DNA of 64,000 nucleotides from Cordylochernes scorpioides (Eukaryota > Arthropoda > Arachnida > Pseudoscorpiones > Chernetidae), in contig CP092868.1 of the NCBI GenBank assembly GCA_030710605.1, positions 23,748,987 to 23,812,986 on the forward strand. The letters are read 5' to 3'. Shown piece by piece: positions 1 to 14,100 of this stretch. A model generated the notes under the pieces. That model did not search any database. It was not told the DNA's origin and was given only the letters and a program-made list of their open reading frames with translations. A program made the translations under genes and the position numbers. How positions within the stretch are numbered: position 1 is the first letter of the stretch; each line of letters starts with the position of its first letter.

Positions 1-930
1 TTTCATCACCAAAAATACATTTTTTTACTTATTTAGCAACTCTCTGGTAAGAGGACACCTCTCCCTAAAGGACACTTTAGGCTCTGCAACTAGGTGTTGT
101 CCTTTACAGGGAGGTTCTACTGCATCACAGAAGACACCTCTATATAAAGGACAGTTTTCATCACCAAAAATACCATTTTTTACTATTTAGCACCTCTCCA
201 GTAAGAGGACACCTCTTCCTAAAGGACACTTTAGACTCTGTAACTAGGTATCCTTTACAGGGAGGTTCTACTGTACCTCCATGAGAGGACACTTACGTTA
301 GAGGACACCTCTCTATAAAGGACAGTTTTCATCACCAAAAATACAATTTTTACTATTTAGCAACTCTCCGGTAAAAGGACACCTCTCCCTAAAGGACATT
401 TTAGGCTCTGTAACTAGGTGTCCTTTACAGGGAGGTTCTACTGTACCTCCATGAGAGGACACTCACGTTAGAGAACACCTCTCTATAAATGACATTTTTC
501 ATTACCAAAAATACCATTTTTACTATTTAGCAACTCTCCGGTAAGAGGACACCTCTCCCTAAAGGACACTTTAGGCTCTGTAACTAGGTGTCTTTACAGG
601 GAGGTTCTACTGTAGAGGGCACTCACGTTAGAGAACACCTCTCTATAAAGGACAGTTTTCATCGCCAAAAATACCATTTTTACTATTTAGCAACTCTCCG
701 GTAAAAGGACACCTCTCCCCACTTTAGGATCTGCAACTAGGTATCCTTTACAGGGAGGTTCGACTGTAGAGGACACTCACGTTAGAGAACACCTCTCTAT
801 AAAGGACAGTTTTCATCAGCAAAAATACCATTTTTACTATTTAGCAACTCTCCGGTAAAAGGACACCTCTCACCAATTTAGGCTCTGCAACTAGGTATCC
901 TTTACAGTGAGGTTCTACTGTACTTTTAAA
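1..930. repeat. Tandem array of a pogo-type MITE
   Basis: About five head-to-tail units of roughly 180 bp, several with small deletions. Each contains ggtaagaggacacctctcc, a tttacagggaggttctactg block and atttttactatttagc. The same sequence occurs as single inverted-repeat elements elsewhere (for example 19726-19906). Confidence 0.85.
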
Positions 931-1437
931 AAATCAACAACAGCCATAGATATTCACTACAGGTATTCCAACACTAAATTGAAACCAATTTATTTACAGA
1001 TCTTGATGGAAAAATCGTACTCCTTATGTCCATGGCTACGTCAAAAGGTGATTGACTTTTCAGGTTGGGCATCTTAGAAAAACTCATCCCCGCATCAATC
1101 ATAGGATGAAAAAAGGAATGGAAATCTCTAAACCCAATGTTTTTATTTATCCTTGTAGTTGTAAATATGCTCCCATGGCATGCCTAATCTAATATATTAT
1201 CCCTTGCCTGGTGCGTACTCTTGGATACTGCAAGGTATTCCATATTCCCTTCGCATGTCCAATGTAGATTCTCTTATAGAGCATGATGATTAGAAATGAT
1301 ATATTTTATATTGATTTGTGAATGTATTTTTTAATCCTTTTTTTGTTGTTTTTATCTTTCTCTTTTGAAATTGTTAGTGTTATTTGAAGAAGAGTTGAGG
1401 AAATGTTAAAAAATATGGGTTGGATGATGTGTTTTAG
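931..1437. other. Anoctamin intron sequence with nothing recognised
   Basis: AT-rich, no exon, repeat family or RNA gene that I recognise. The anoctamin exon before 1438 should lie upstream but not in this stretch, judged from translated frames. Confidence 0.5.
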
Positions 1438-1500
1438 GAAATAATCAGACCGGAGTATGAATCAAGTGTATTCACCTATCGTCTTAATCCTGTTACAATG
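1438..1500 (+). CDS. Anoctamin exon a (first in window)
   Basis: Acceptor gttttag ends at 1437 and donor GTGAGT starts at 1501. It encodes 21 residues, including RPEYE and NPVT, which match the anoctamin linker before TM3. Phase 0 at both ends. Confidence 0.85.
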
Positions 1501-4500
1501 GTGAGTTGACTGCAGTGCTATGGAGGTATGGGGAGTGCTAGCTGTGGATGTTCAACAGGCCTTCGAACCCTACTTGACCCTCTGGCAGAAAATTGGCAGG
1601 ATGGTGGGTTCGAACTCTGTCGTCCTTTTCATGGTAGGTTTTACTTTTTGTTTCTTTCTACCTTTATATGTACAGATATGACAGAATTGGAGTTTTTATT
1701 AGAGATATTTTGTTACTTTTTTGCTTTCAACACATATATCACCCATCGAGTTCGCATCGAATCGAAGCTTTGCTGGGCTCTGCATGAATCCTCAAGGAGA
1801 AACATTGTCTGCCTTGTGCCCAAAGTTCTCGGTAGCTGTTGCCGACCAATATCCTTATCTACGGCGATCTTCAAAATCGTATTCAGCGTTCTTCTGGTTC
1901 ATCTGTGACGCCATCTGCTAACCATCATGCCGGATTGCCAGACATACGCCGTTCCGGGGAGATGTCCTTCATGGAACATCGTGTGCATGTCTGATGAGGT
2001 GACTCAGTCGCCGCTGGCAGTCATCTCCACCGACCTACAGTCCACCTTTGATAACGTGGACCAAGAGTTCCTGGCCTTCCAGCTTTGCTCCATTGGCCAG
2101 CCTCCGCCCTTCGTGGAATGGCTCCACCTTCTCTACGTGGAGGCCGATGCTACCATCACCCGCCCATTCAGAATGCACAGAGGGCCTTGGCAGGGTTGTA
2201 CCTGCAGCGCAGCCCTATTCTCCATCTTCACCGGTCCCCTCCTGCGCCACCTGGAGAGAGTTCTTAGATTAAGGAACGTCTTAGAGTAGGCCGATGATAT
2301 TCTCCTGCTGATCCACGAAGATCTCCAGTTCAAGAAAGTCAAGAGCATCTTTGATGAATTCCAGGCATGCCTCAGGAGTAAAACGGGAATTTCCATAAAA
2401 TGGAATATGTACCATAAGCTTTTATTATTATTTATGGAGAAATAAATAGTATTATAGGGGATCTTCCAGTAATATGCAAAATCCAAATGTGTATTAATTG
2501 TTTTGCAGCTCTGCTTAGTCCTAGCAGCAGTATTCGGCATCATCGTGTACCGCATCGCCATTGTGGCTACCCTGTACGCCAGCGAGAAAACTCTCTGGAG
2601 AACCAACGCCAAGCTCATTACCTCATCCTCCGCTGCCCTTCTTAACTTGATGGTGATCATCATCATGGACAAGGTAATCTTTTTATGCATCTTATCCCAG
2701 TACAACATTTGTACTATTTTTTTCACATTGTGTCGCGGTCTCACGTAATTCTGGCCTTAACTACCCGTTTCATGATTTTTAGTATGCCTTAATGACCAAT
2801 TTTTTGGTCGTTGAGGTACAGCTTGCACCACGCTGATGAGGGCCAACAGCCCGAAACGCGTCCGTGGTTAGCTTTTCTTTATTAATCAAGAATGGGTATT
2901 TGGCTAATTCTGGAATAATTGAAAATCAACGAGAATAGTTGATATTTATTCCGATAGATGGCGTAAGCCATCAGCAACTTTCAGTTTCACGATAAGGAGA
3001 AGCCTTTTCTTAATTTATGTACCTTATCCCAGTACAATATCACATTTGTACTATTTTTTTCACAAGGTAATCTTTGGTTTCTCCATTCTTCTCCACAAAG
3101 GACACTATCCCTCTATACTTGCACAGTAGATATTCTCTAGTTAGGATCTAGTCAGAGGACCAAACATTCTTAAATCTAAGAAAAAGACATCTGATATTAC
3201 AACTAAAAGCCTGCACCATCTGTAAGAAATAAATATCAACTAATCATTGATTTTTTTATTATTCCAGAATTGACCAAAATATTCAAAAATATAAACTATA
3301 TATGCGCATATGTTTCTTTTATGAAAATATGTAATTTTTCCTACTGATCTATGATATATGATTTGTCTGAAAAGATGGTAACAACGCTGTTACCGAAACG
3401 TCACAAACTATTTATTTGGATTTGGTTTTATTACCTTATGCTTAGGTCTTATTTTCTTGTATTTATAATCCAAACTAGCCGAATGACCCGGGCAACGCCC
3501 GTGTTTTACCCGATTGAATGTTTTTATTCAAATACTATTTGTTACAATTATAAATTGGCGCCTTAAATAAATGCATATATTAGTTAATAACTATAGCCTA
3601 TGTGCTTTATCTGTCTATGTACTGTTGGCTTCCGTAGGCGTCTCATACTGGGAAAAGAAAGAGAGGATTCCATTTAGTTATTAACTAATATATGCATTTA
3701 TTTAAGGAGCGACCCGCTCCAACACAATAGTTACAAAAACGAAAAAGCGAGTGGGGGAGGCATGATGGGGGGGGGGGGGCAAAGGCCAACCAATAGGAGG
3801 GCGCCATTCCAAAAAAAAAAGCAAACGGTGACAGAGTTGATTAGGAGATGAGGAATGACGCTCGTAACTGTATATAGAATTGGGCTTTATCAAGTTATGA
3901 AATTATTTCTTCGCCCCACAATATATAATTGTTGTGTCTAGGTGTACCGTGTGTTAGCCACTTTCCTAACCAACATCGGTGAGTCCCATTCCCACTGGAT
4001 TTCTCCAATTCCCATGTTGATGGCTGGTGGTCTCCAGAACAACCCCGGACCCAGCGCGAATATGAAGATAGCTTCACCTTCAAAATGTTCCTCTTTGAAT
4101 TCATCAACATGTACTCATCCCTCATCTACATTGCTTTCTTTAAAGGAAGGTTAGTTGTCCTGATGGCTCTTTGTCTTCTTTATCATTATCCCTAGTACAC
4201 GTGGGCCATGATAGTCATGGTGGGTAGAAGTTGGAGACTGCTTTTACTGCAAGTGTACGACATATCTACACATGTGTAAAGCAGCTTGACTTAGCACTTA
4301 CAAATGTACCAGACCCCCGTTTGATTACTTGCACTCGCTGGTGGGGTTGGACTTTTGCAAGAATCGGGGGCCATTGGAGCATTTTATTATTAATTATTTA
4401 AAAAAAAAGTGCCCAATGCAGGATTCGATCCTGGGTCGTAGCAGTCAGAAACCAGCGGTTTAAACCAACTTTCTACCCCCTTTATCTACTTTTTTTTTAC

Positions 4501-7500
4501 AAATAGTCTTCTTTCTTATCTCCACTCAATCATATTAGGGTATCAAGCCTGTAGAGCTTGTTGAACATCATGACTGGGTGAAGTAGTAGCGTCTACTTTT
4601 GTCATTAAGACTGGGAACACTACTCAGTAACAGGCCGACTTAGCTCCAATATGAAATGTCCGCCTCAGACATGAGGAACAGACGCCATGTACAGCCGCTC
4701 CTAACATGAAGTACAGATCATCCTGTATGCCTGAAGCCCTTACGGGGTACTATCAGTCGCGCCAGCTGAGCCCAGGATTTTTAGTGAGCTTGTTACTGCT
4801 CCTCCTCCTCCTTTTTCATCCTGCTTGGAACCGGCAAAGGCGGAGTTTATAAAAGTTCATGAGATCTGTAAAGACAGGAATTTTTAGTATTTAGAATTTA
4901 GTAGTACATAATCAAACACCAAGGTTCCTATTAAACTAAGGAGAAAACTGTGTTTGATATTAAATTCAATCAAAGTATAAAAATAGAGCTTTCAAATATT
5001 TAATTTCTTATATACATTCATGGACAAAACTTAAGGAAGTTGTACCTTTTAGCATGTATATCAGGATTCAGACAATAACTCTGAAAGACATTACAGTGAC
5101 CTTTATTGAAGACACACAAGTTAACCAAGTGTGAACAAAACTTAAGGAAGTTTTACCTTTTATCATGTATATCGGGATACAGACAATAACTCTGAAAGAT
5201 ATTACAGTGACCTTTATTGAAGACACACGAGATAACCAAGTGTGAACAAAACTTAAGGAAGTTTTACCTTTTATCATGTATATCGGGATACAGACAATAA
5301 CTCTGAAAGATATTACAGTGACCTTTATTGAAGACACACGAGTTAACCAAGTGTGAACAAAACTTAAGGAAGTTTTACCTTTTATCATGTATATCGGGAT
5401 ACAGACAATAACTCTGAAAGATATTACAGTGACCTTTATTGAAGACACACGAGATAACCAAGTGTGAACAGAACTTAAGGAAGTTTTACCTTTTATCATG
5501 TATATCGGGATACAGACAATAACTCTGAAAGATATTACAGTGACCTTTATTGAAGACACACGAGTTAACCAAGTGTGAACAAAACTTAAGGAAGTTTTAC
5601 CTTTTATCATGTATATCGGGATACAGACAATAACTCTGAAAGATATTACAGTGACCTTTATTGAAGACACACGAGATAACCAAGAGTGTGAACAAAACTT
5701 AAGGAAGTTTTACCTTTTAACATGTATATCGGGATACAGACAATAACTCTGAAAGATATTACAGTGACCTTTATTGAAGACACACGAGATAACCAAGTGT
5801 GAACAAAACTTAAGGAAGTTTTACCTTTTAACATGTGTATCGGTATTCAGACAATAACTCTGAAAGATATTACAGTGACCTTTATTGAAGACACACGAGA
5901 TAACCAAGTGTGAACAAAACTTAAGGAAGTTGTACCTTTTAGCATGTATATCGGGATTCAGACAATAACTCTGAAAGATATTACAGTGACCTTTATTGAA
6001 GACACACGAGATAACCAAGTGTGAACAAAACTTAAGGAAGTTGTACCTTTTAGCATGTATATCAGGATTCAGATAATAACTCTGAAAGATATTACAGTGA
6101 CCTTTATTGAAGACACACGAGATAACCAAGTGTGAACAAAGACTTTCCACTTGCTTATGTTTTGTATATGAATGTATTTTATATGAAGGTGTTCTCTGTA
6201 TACATTTCTTTGTGTTGTTCCAGATTCTTCGGCCATCCAGGAGATGCCATTACATTATTTGGTTTCCGTCAAGACCAGGTTAGTATTGTAGTAAGGTTTG
6301 TTTGTTTATTGTCAAACTGGTGGAGAAAGAAAAATTATAATTACAGTAGAACTACCTCCCTGTAAAGGACAGCTAGTTTCATAGCCAAAGTGTCCTTTAG
6401 AGAGAGGTGTCCTCTTACCGGAGAGTCGCTAAATAGTAAGCCTGGTAATTTTGGCGATGAAAACTGTCCTTTGTAAAGAGGTGTACTCTAACGTGAGTGT
6501 CCTCTCATGGAGGTTGTTCTACTGTAGTAGGTTATTCTCCCTTGTATGCGGAACAAACAAAATAACTTAAATATTAGGGGACAGCATGCCATCTATACAC
6601 CAATACCTCGCTTTGCGTCGTTTCGTTTTGCGTTTTTTTCGAAGTTGCGTCGCTGCTTAATTTTTACTGATTTTCACTGTGCGTCGTTAGATTTTCGAAG
6701 TTGCGTTGTTTTGAATTCGAGTCTTTAATTTTTTTATTTTATTTTTGAAATTTTTTCCTAAAATATGGCAACACCTTTGTTTTTGATTGCGCCTTCACAT
6801 ATTTTCATTTGCGTCGTTTCAATTTGCGTCGTGTTTTTTTGGAACGTAACCCCGACGCAAAGCGAGGTATGGGTGTATATAGAAATTAAAACTTTTTTTA
6901 TCATGAATATTTATTCTTTTAACACAAAATATATCTCTATTCATTTTACTGCAATGAGAAAACCTGAATACTGGGAAGGTTTGTCAGTGATGAGACAGGC
7001 CCTTCCCAGTATTTTTCTCTTTGCAATAAGGCCAGTAGGAAATTGTTTTTAAAAAATTTAACATTTGGAGGAAAATAAATTCTAATTCACTAATTAATAT
7101 ACTTAATTAGGATAATATTGGACTTAATTTGCATATTCTGAGGTCAAAACTATGGTCTTTACAGACGTATTTCTATATTGTTTTAAAATTCCAACAAGAT
7201 AGGTCAAAAATGCCCGCAGAAAAAACAAACATTTCATATATAGTAGAACCTCCCTTTAGCAGACACCCCGCTAGCGGACACCTCTCCACAAAGGACAGTT
7301 TTAATTTGCAAAATTACCATTTTTACAATTTAGCAACTAACTCTCCGGTAAGAGGACACCTCTCCCTAAAGAACAATTTGGCTCTGCAACTAGGTGTTGT
7401 TCTTTACAGGGAGGTTCTATTGTATATGGTAAATTCGTCAGAAGTCTCCACCGTACTTCGCCCTACAGAGCAGTCCCTTACTTGTGCTACTTCTTCCTCC

Positions 7501-10500
7501 CGCCACGTAGAGGTGGACTTCTGGGCAGGATTTGGATTTGGTCTTATTACCTTGTGTTTATAAACACACACACACACAAAAACCTTTATTAAGACACACT
7601 GGTCTTACAGAGGATTCTCCTTGGGGTTACAAAACGGAGAAACCTATGAAAGTGGGAAATATACAAAGGGGTAAAAAATGGAGAAAGATTATATACACAT
7701 GATAGATATATACAGATTATTATTTGAATGATCCTATGGAAAATAAGAATATGGATTTGTGTTTATAATCTATAATTCAAATTGTGCCTTATTGAAATCA
7801 AATGAAAGGAATTGTGGTGTTGCAGTGTGAGCTGGGAGGATGTCTCTTCGAAGTGTGCATCCAACTAGCCATCATCATGGTGGGCAAACAGATCATGAAC
7901 AACATCACTGAACTCTTCTATACGTAAGTACTTATACAGGCACCTGCAGCTCCAGAACACATTTTGGCTTGGATTAGATGTACTAAACAGGACCTTTGGA
8001 AGAGGCCGCTGCTTATCATAAAACAACTCGAGGAGCATGAACTCATAGAATTTGTGTAATCTTTACACAAGGGGATAAGAAACAACAACACTTATAAGGC
8101 AATAACGTCCATTCTATATACAGTATAACATACTCCATGAGAGAACACTCCCGCTAGAGGACACCTCTCTACAAAGGACAGTTTTCATTTACAAAATTAA
8201 CATTTTTATTACAGTAGAACCTACCTGTAAAGGAAACTTAATTGCAAAGCCAAAATGTCCTTTAAAGAGAGGTGTCCTCTTACCGGATAGTTACAAAATA
8301 GTAAAAATGGTAATTTTGTAAATGAAAACTGTCCTTTGTATAGAGGTGCCTTCTAGCGTAAGTGTCCTCTCATGGAGGTTCTACTGTATTTAACAACTCT
8401 CCAGGAGAGGACACCTCTCCCTAAAGGACACTTTGACTCTGCAACTAGGTGTCCTTTATAGGGAGGTTCTAGCCTCAAAGCATGAATGTTTCTTTTAAAC
8501 ATTAAAAAAACTTCTACTGTCCTTACTGCCATGAAAAAATATATTGGAGGGGGCTTGCTACATCAGTGGTGAATACTTTTAGCGGTTTCGCCCATTTAAT
8601 ATACCAGACCGCTTCTCTTAGAGCTCTAATACTGTATTATACCCATATATAAGCAGAATCATTCAATGCATTATTAGAGCTCTAAGAGAAGCGATCTGGT
8701 AGATTAAATTGGCGAAACGCTGGGAGGGTTCACCATTGATGAGCCAAGCCCCCCGCCCAATATATTTTTTCATCGCAGTAAGGACAGTAGAAGTTTATTT
8801 TATGTTTAAAAGAAACATTCGGGCTTTGATGCTTCCATAACTTATACCTACACGTAAGTACACTCAGAGAACATTCAATATAGTACCTACAGTGATAAAT
8901 ATGTTTTAATTATGGAATGATTAAAAATCAACGAGAATAGTTGATATTTATTCCGATAGATGGCGCAAGCCATCAGCAACTTTCAGTTGCACGATAAAGA
9001 GATGCCTTTTTAATAAATATGCTTTAGTTAGCTGAAAAAGGGATTGTGCACTGAAGCTTCCTTTAATAAAGTAAATAAAACGAGTTGAACTAGGGTCCTT
9101 TTTTGTTGCTGATTTTTTTTGTTATATACTCTTGAACAAAATTTGAGAGGGGAAAGTCTTTAATATCCTTAGCTGTTTATTTTTTCAAGAAGAAGACAGA
9201 GACAATTTTGCTTACGCTTTGTTATCTCATGTATCTTCAATAAAGGTCACTGTAATATATTTCAGAGTTATTGTCTGAATCCCGATATACATGCTAAAAG
9301 ATAAAACTTGCTTAAGTTTTGTCCATGAGTGTGAGTAATAAACAAGGTTATCTTGAATCAGTATTTGTTCATTTCAAACCACTATAGTAGTTCTTCTTCT
9401 TTCTTGTCTTCACTCAATCACATCAGGGTATCAAGCTTGTTGAGCATGCCGACTTAGCTAAAAAAAAAAAGGCCGCCTCTGACATGAGAAACAGACGCTG
9501 TATGTAGCCACTCCTAACATGAGGTACAGACTCATCCTGTATCCCTGGATTATGAGTCCTTACAAGATACTTTCAGCCGACCCAGCTGAGCCCAGGTTTT
9601 TTTAGCGACCCCTTCTCACCCCGACTCCCCTTCCTCCTTTTTCATCCGGGCTTGGGGCCGGCAAAGGCGGAGTTCTATAGTAGTTGTTGAGAGAGATAGT
9701 AGAGGATACGACAGAGTACACATACAGTACATGTGGTGTATTACAGGAAGATCATGAATTCTACCATTGATCAAAGTAGAGGAGAAGACAGAGTACACAT
9801 ACAGTACATGTGGTGTATTACAGGAAGATCATGAATTCTACCATTGATCAAAGTAGAGGAGAAGACAGAGTACACATACAGTACATGTGGTGTGTTACAG
9901 GAAGATCATGAATGCTGCCATTGATCAAAGTGGAGGAGAAGACAGAGTACATATACAGTACATGTGGTGTGTTACAGGAAGATCATGAATTCTACCATTG
10001 ATCAAAGTAGAGGAGAAGACAGAGTACATATAAAATACATGTGGTGTGTTACAGGAAGATCATGAATTCTACCATTGATCAAAGTGGAGGAGAAGACAGA
10101 GTACATATACAGTACATGTGGTGTGTTACAGGAAGATCATGAATTCTACCATTGATCAAAGTAGAGGAGACGACAGAGTACATATACAGTACATGTGGTG
10201 TGTTACAGGAAGATCATGAATTCTACCATTGATCAAAGTAGAGGAGACGACAGAGTACATATACAGTACATGTGGTGTGTTACAGGAAGATCATGAATTC
10301 TACCATTGATCAAAGTAGAGGAGAAGACAGAGTACATATACAGTACATGTGGTGTGTTACAGGAAGATCATGAATGCTATCGTTGAAGTAAAGGGATAGA
10401 CAGAGTACATATACAGTACATCTGGTGTGTTACAGGAAGATCATGAATTCTACCATTGATCAAAGTAGAGGAGACGACAGAGTACATATACAGTACATGT

Positions 10501-11084
10501 GGTGTGTTACAGGAAGATCATGAATTCTACCATTGATCAAAGTAGAGGAGACGACAGAGTACATATACAGTACATGTGGTGTGTTACAGGAAGATCATGA
10601 ATTCTACCATTGATCAAAGTAGAGGAGAAGACAGTGTACACATACAGTACATGTGGTGTGTTACAGGAAGATCATGAATGCTACCATTGATCAAAGTAGA
10701 GGAGAAGACAGAGTACATATACAGTACATGTGGTGTGTTACAGGAAGATCATGAATGCTACCATTGATCAAAGTAGAGGAGAAGACAGAGTACACATACA
10801 GTACATGTGGTGTGTTACAGGAAGATCATGAACTGGTGGAGACAATGGTGGAGGGCCAGAGAAGGTCCCCAGAGGGACGCCACGACCCGCTGGGAGCTGG
10901 ATTACAATCTGCAGGAGTGTGACAGCTTGGCTCTCTTTGATGAGTACCTGGAGATGGGTGGGTGTTATCTTTCTCTACAACTGCACTAGATTTCTGACAC
11001 TTAATTATATTTTGGAAGACAATATGGTATATAAAAATAAAAAAGGCATATATCCTGACCAGTATATATAATATGGTAATATGG

Positions 11085-11115
<31 letters not shown>

Positions 11116-14100
11116 AATATTCATCCCTTATTTTACACTTACAAAATCAATAAGGAATCTATTTCATTTGTAAGTGCAAATTCTAACTGCTTTTCACCTG
11201 TGTAGTCAGTCATGTGGTGCACTTACAGTAAAAGCAGTCGCCAACTTCTACCCACCTTGATTATCATGGCCTGTACCACGTGTACTATGGATAAACAAAA
11301 AAAAGGAATCTAGGGTTTAGTTTCTTTTTACAATTCTTTTATTTCTCAAGCTTTCAGGCTAATATGTCCTTGAACACGGAGATCCAGAAGTACTAAGAGA
11401 AGTCCATGCACTTCTCACCATACACTTCCACTAACTGACGGTGAATTTCGACCGGAGAATTATTTTTCGCATTTAAAAAGCGTATAACTGAGCGCAACTC
11501 GCACTTGGCGGGAGAGCTAAGGGGAAGCTCCATCGCGAATGGCTGCCAGACAGCGACTGAGCGTCCCAAGATCACCGGGAAGGTTCTAGACGGTAGAGGG
11601 GGAACCAAGGAAGGCAGCGGTGTTGTCGGATTTCACCTAGCAACGCGCGTTCGGAAATTATCTCGTAGAAGACCTTACTTTTCTACTCACCCTCGTGCCA
11701 GTAGTGGTATATAACATCAATTTTTGAGGGGAAAAGGGTGATATTTTATAAATACAGTAGAGTCTTCATAAAACGAGGTGTTATCAAAGACTATCATGTC
11801 GAGCCCAGTTACAAGGCATCGTTTCAACCGAAACAGAGCTATTGTTGAAAGACCATCTCCATTAGAGACTGGCTCTATCCATGTTTATAGGTGATCCCTC
11901 ATGAGAGTCTTCTACTGTACAATATACACTCATGGACAATACTTAAGAACGTAGAAAGTCTTGGACAACAAAATAAAGTCCAAAAAATATATTTCTTATC
12001 CATTGGAAGTTAAATTATGTAACGTCCTCGTATTTGTTAGTTGACGTTAATCAGCAAGAAGTATTTGGAAGTTATAAAAGAAAAGTCTTTATTTCTTTTA
12101 GGCTAAAATCAGACATAATATAAATTATATCAGACATAAGTTTACATGTGGATATATATTACAATAAGACAACTCCACAGAGTACCATCAGTAATGTGCT
12201 CACTGATAATTTACTATATATCCTGTATCCAGCTGCCGTTACAAATTAGATCATTAATTCATTCTCAAAGGTTTGTGGATTTCAACAAATTACAAAAAAG
12301 GCATAAGACACTGCAACTATTTTTATTTACTTGATTAAAGAATCTTTCAGGCAATCCCTTCTTCAACTAACTAAAAAGTTTTAATTTTCTGAAAAAGAGC
12401 TTGTCCGAAAGCTTTCTTTAATTAAGTAACTAAAAAGAGTTACAGCGTCTTATGCCTTTTTTTGTAACAGATCATTAATGTTTATCTTTAAAAAAAGTTG
12501 TAACTCAGAGAGGTTGCCTCTCATGTGAGGTTTTACTGTGTTTCCAATGGCATGAATGTGCTGCAGTGATCCAGTATGGGTTTGTAACCCTGTTTGTAGC
12601 TGCCTTCCCCCTTGCGCCATTGTTTGCGTTGCTCAACAACATTGTGGAGATCCGTCTGGATGCTTATAAATATGTCACCCAGCTCCAGAGGCCGGTCTCA
12701 GCCCGTGTACCAAACATTGGTAAGTGGGGGCTGCAAACTTGTACCTCAGACTATATAAACTGCAAGTGGAATTTGAGGAATAATGTCAACAATATTCTCC
12801 ATATTCTGTTGGATGTGATCATCTTTATGTTAAATGTTTAAACTTTCATTGTCTTTATTAAATGTTAAAATCTTTATTATGTGTAAATTCCATTGTTTAA
12901 AAATTTGTATTTTTAATTTTGTATATTTAAAATATTGCTTGTTGAAATCCAAAAGTTATATATGTGAATTCTTGTGCCAGATTGATCTACAATAGGTGTT
13001 TTTGCATATGTCTTGTAGGTTAAAAAGAGAATAATAGTTTTTGCTGAGAAGCTAGATGCTCTCAGGTTAGTTGTTTTCCTGATTTGTAAATATGTTAGGA
13101 ATAATATCTTTGGCAGAGCTGACTACTACAGGGCGCGTCCCCAGGTGGAGGATAGATGAACGACCTTCAGATATGAAGGCCAGCTGTGAAAAAAGCAGGA
13201 TAACTCTGACGAATAAGCAGTCGCGGACCAACAGCAGCATTGTTAGAAGAGGAGTAGACCTCTTTAAAAATCCTGAGTTCAACTGACCCGGTTGATAGAC
13301 CTCAGCAAAGGTCCCACTCCAGGAATACGGAGGAGCTGCGTCTGTACTCATGTTAGAGTCGGCAGCAAAGGCGTCTGCTTCCATGTTAGGAACGGCCTCA
13401 AATTACAGGCAAAGTCAGACTTTCATCAAAGTGTGCCTGAATCATGGTGCCATGATCAACGAAAGCTGCACCCCTACACCCCATTGCTCGAGAAGCATGA
13501 ACTCATGGAATTCGTGTAATCTTTACACAAGGGGATAAGAAACAACAACATAATATATTTAATTTTTCTGCTTTAATTTCATTATTAAAATAAAATAATT
13601 TCATCATAAAAGTAGATTTATTTTTCTCTTTACAAAACTTCAAGAATAAATAGAAAAGATTACAAAGGTACTATCTCTTTCCTCCATGCACCCAACATAG
13701 TCTCTATAGAAGAAGAGATACAGGTCAGGGAGAAGCGATTCTTTCATATAAGAAAACAATCGGACAAGCTTTAGGGCAAGACACCCTTTCTATGGTAACA
13801 GAAATCTATGACCATAGACGGGTGTCTTGCTCAAAAGCTTGTCCGATTCTTATATAAAAAAGCTCTTATAATCTATAATCCAAATTGTGCTTTATGATTC
13901 TATTTTACAATGCCTCAGTAGAGTTTAAGTGAGACACACCAGGACGTATGTGTTCAGGGGCCTGGCAGACCATTCTTCATTCCATCTCCATCTTCGCTGT
14001 CATCAGTAACGTAAGAACATCCCACAAGTTACCAATACCACACACATACACTCAATGTTTGGCATCTCCTCATCGGCGAAGTACGCAATCTACGTATTAT

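Larger units (their letters stand above)
8478..8828. mobile_element. Foldback element, family C, carrying two hammerhead-like cores
   Basis: Long terminal inverted repeats (gaatgtttcttttaaacat at the left; the reverse at the right) and an inner palindrome ttagagctcta. Each arm carries the conserved family C structured core, one per strand. Confidence 0.8.

Noticed and set aside
1528..1908. 126-residue open frame from 1528
   Set aside because: Crosses the exon b donor in the wrong frame; the anoctamin frame there is different and fits the family.
2133..2744. 203-residue minus-strand open frame
   Set aside because: Runs antisense over the LINE fragment and anoctamin exon c; no domain of its own.
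5068..6150. 200- and 109-residue minus-strand open frames with internal protein repeats
   Set aside because: They are translations of the 111-bp minisatellite; no start context, no homology, and the frame breaks where unit length changes.
11393..11520. Host gene with a helix-turn-helix domain
   Set aside because: The sequence matches the start of mariner transposases and stops at once; a transposon fragment is simpler.
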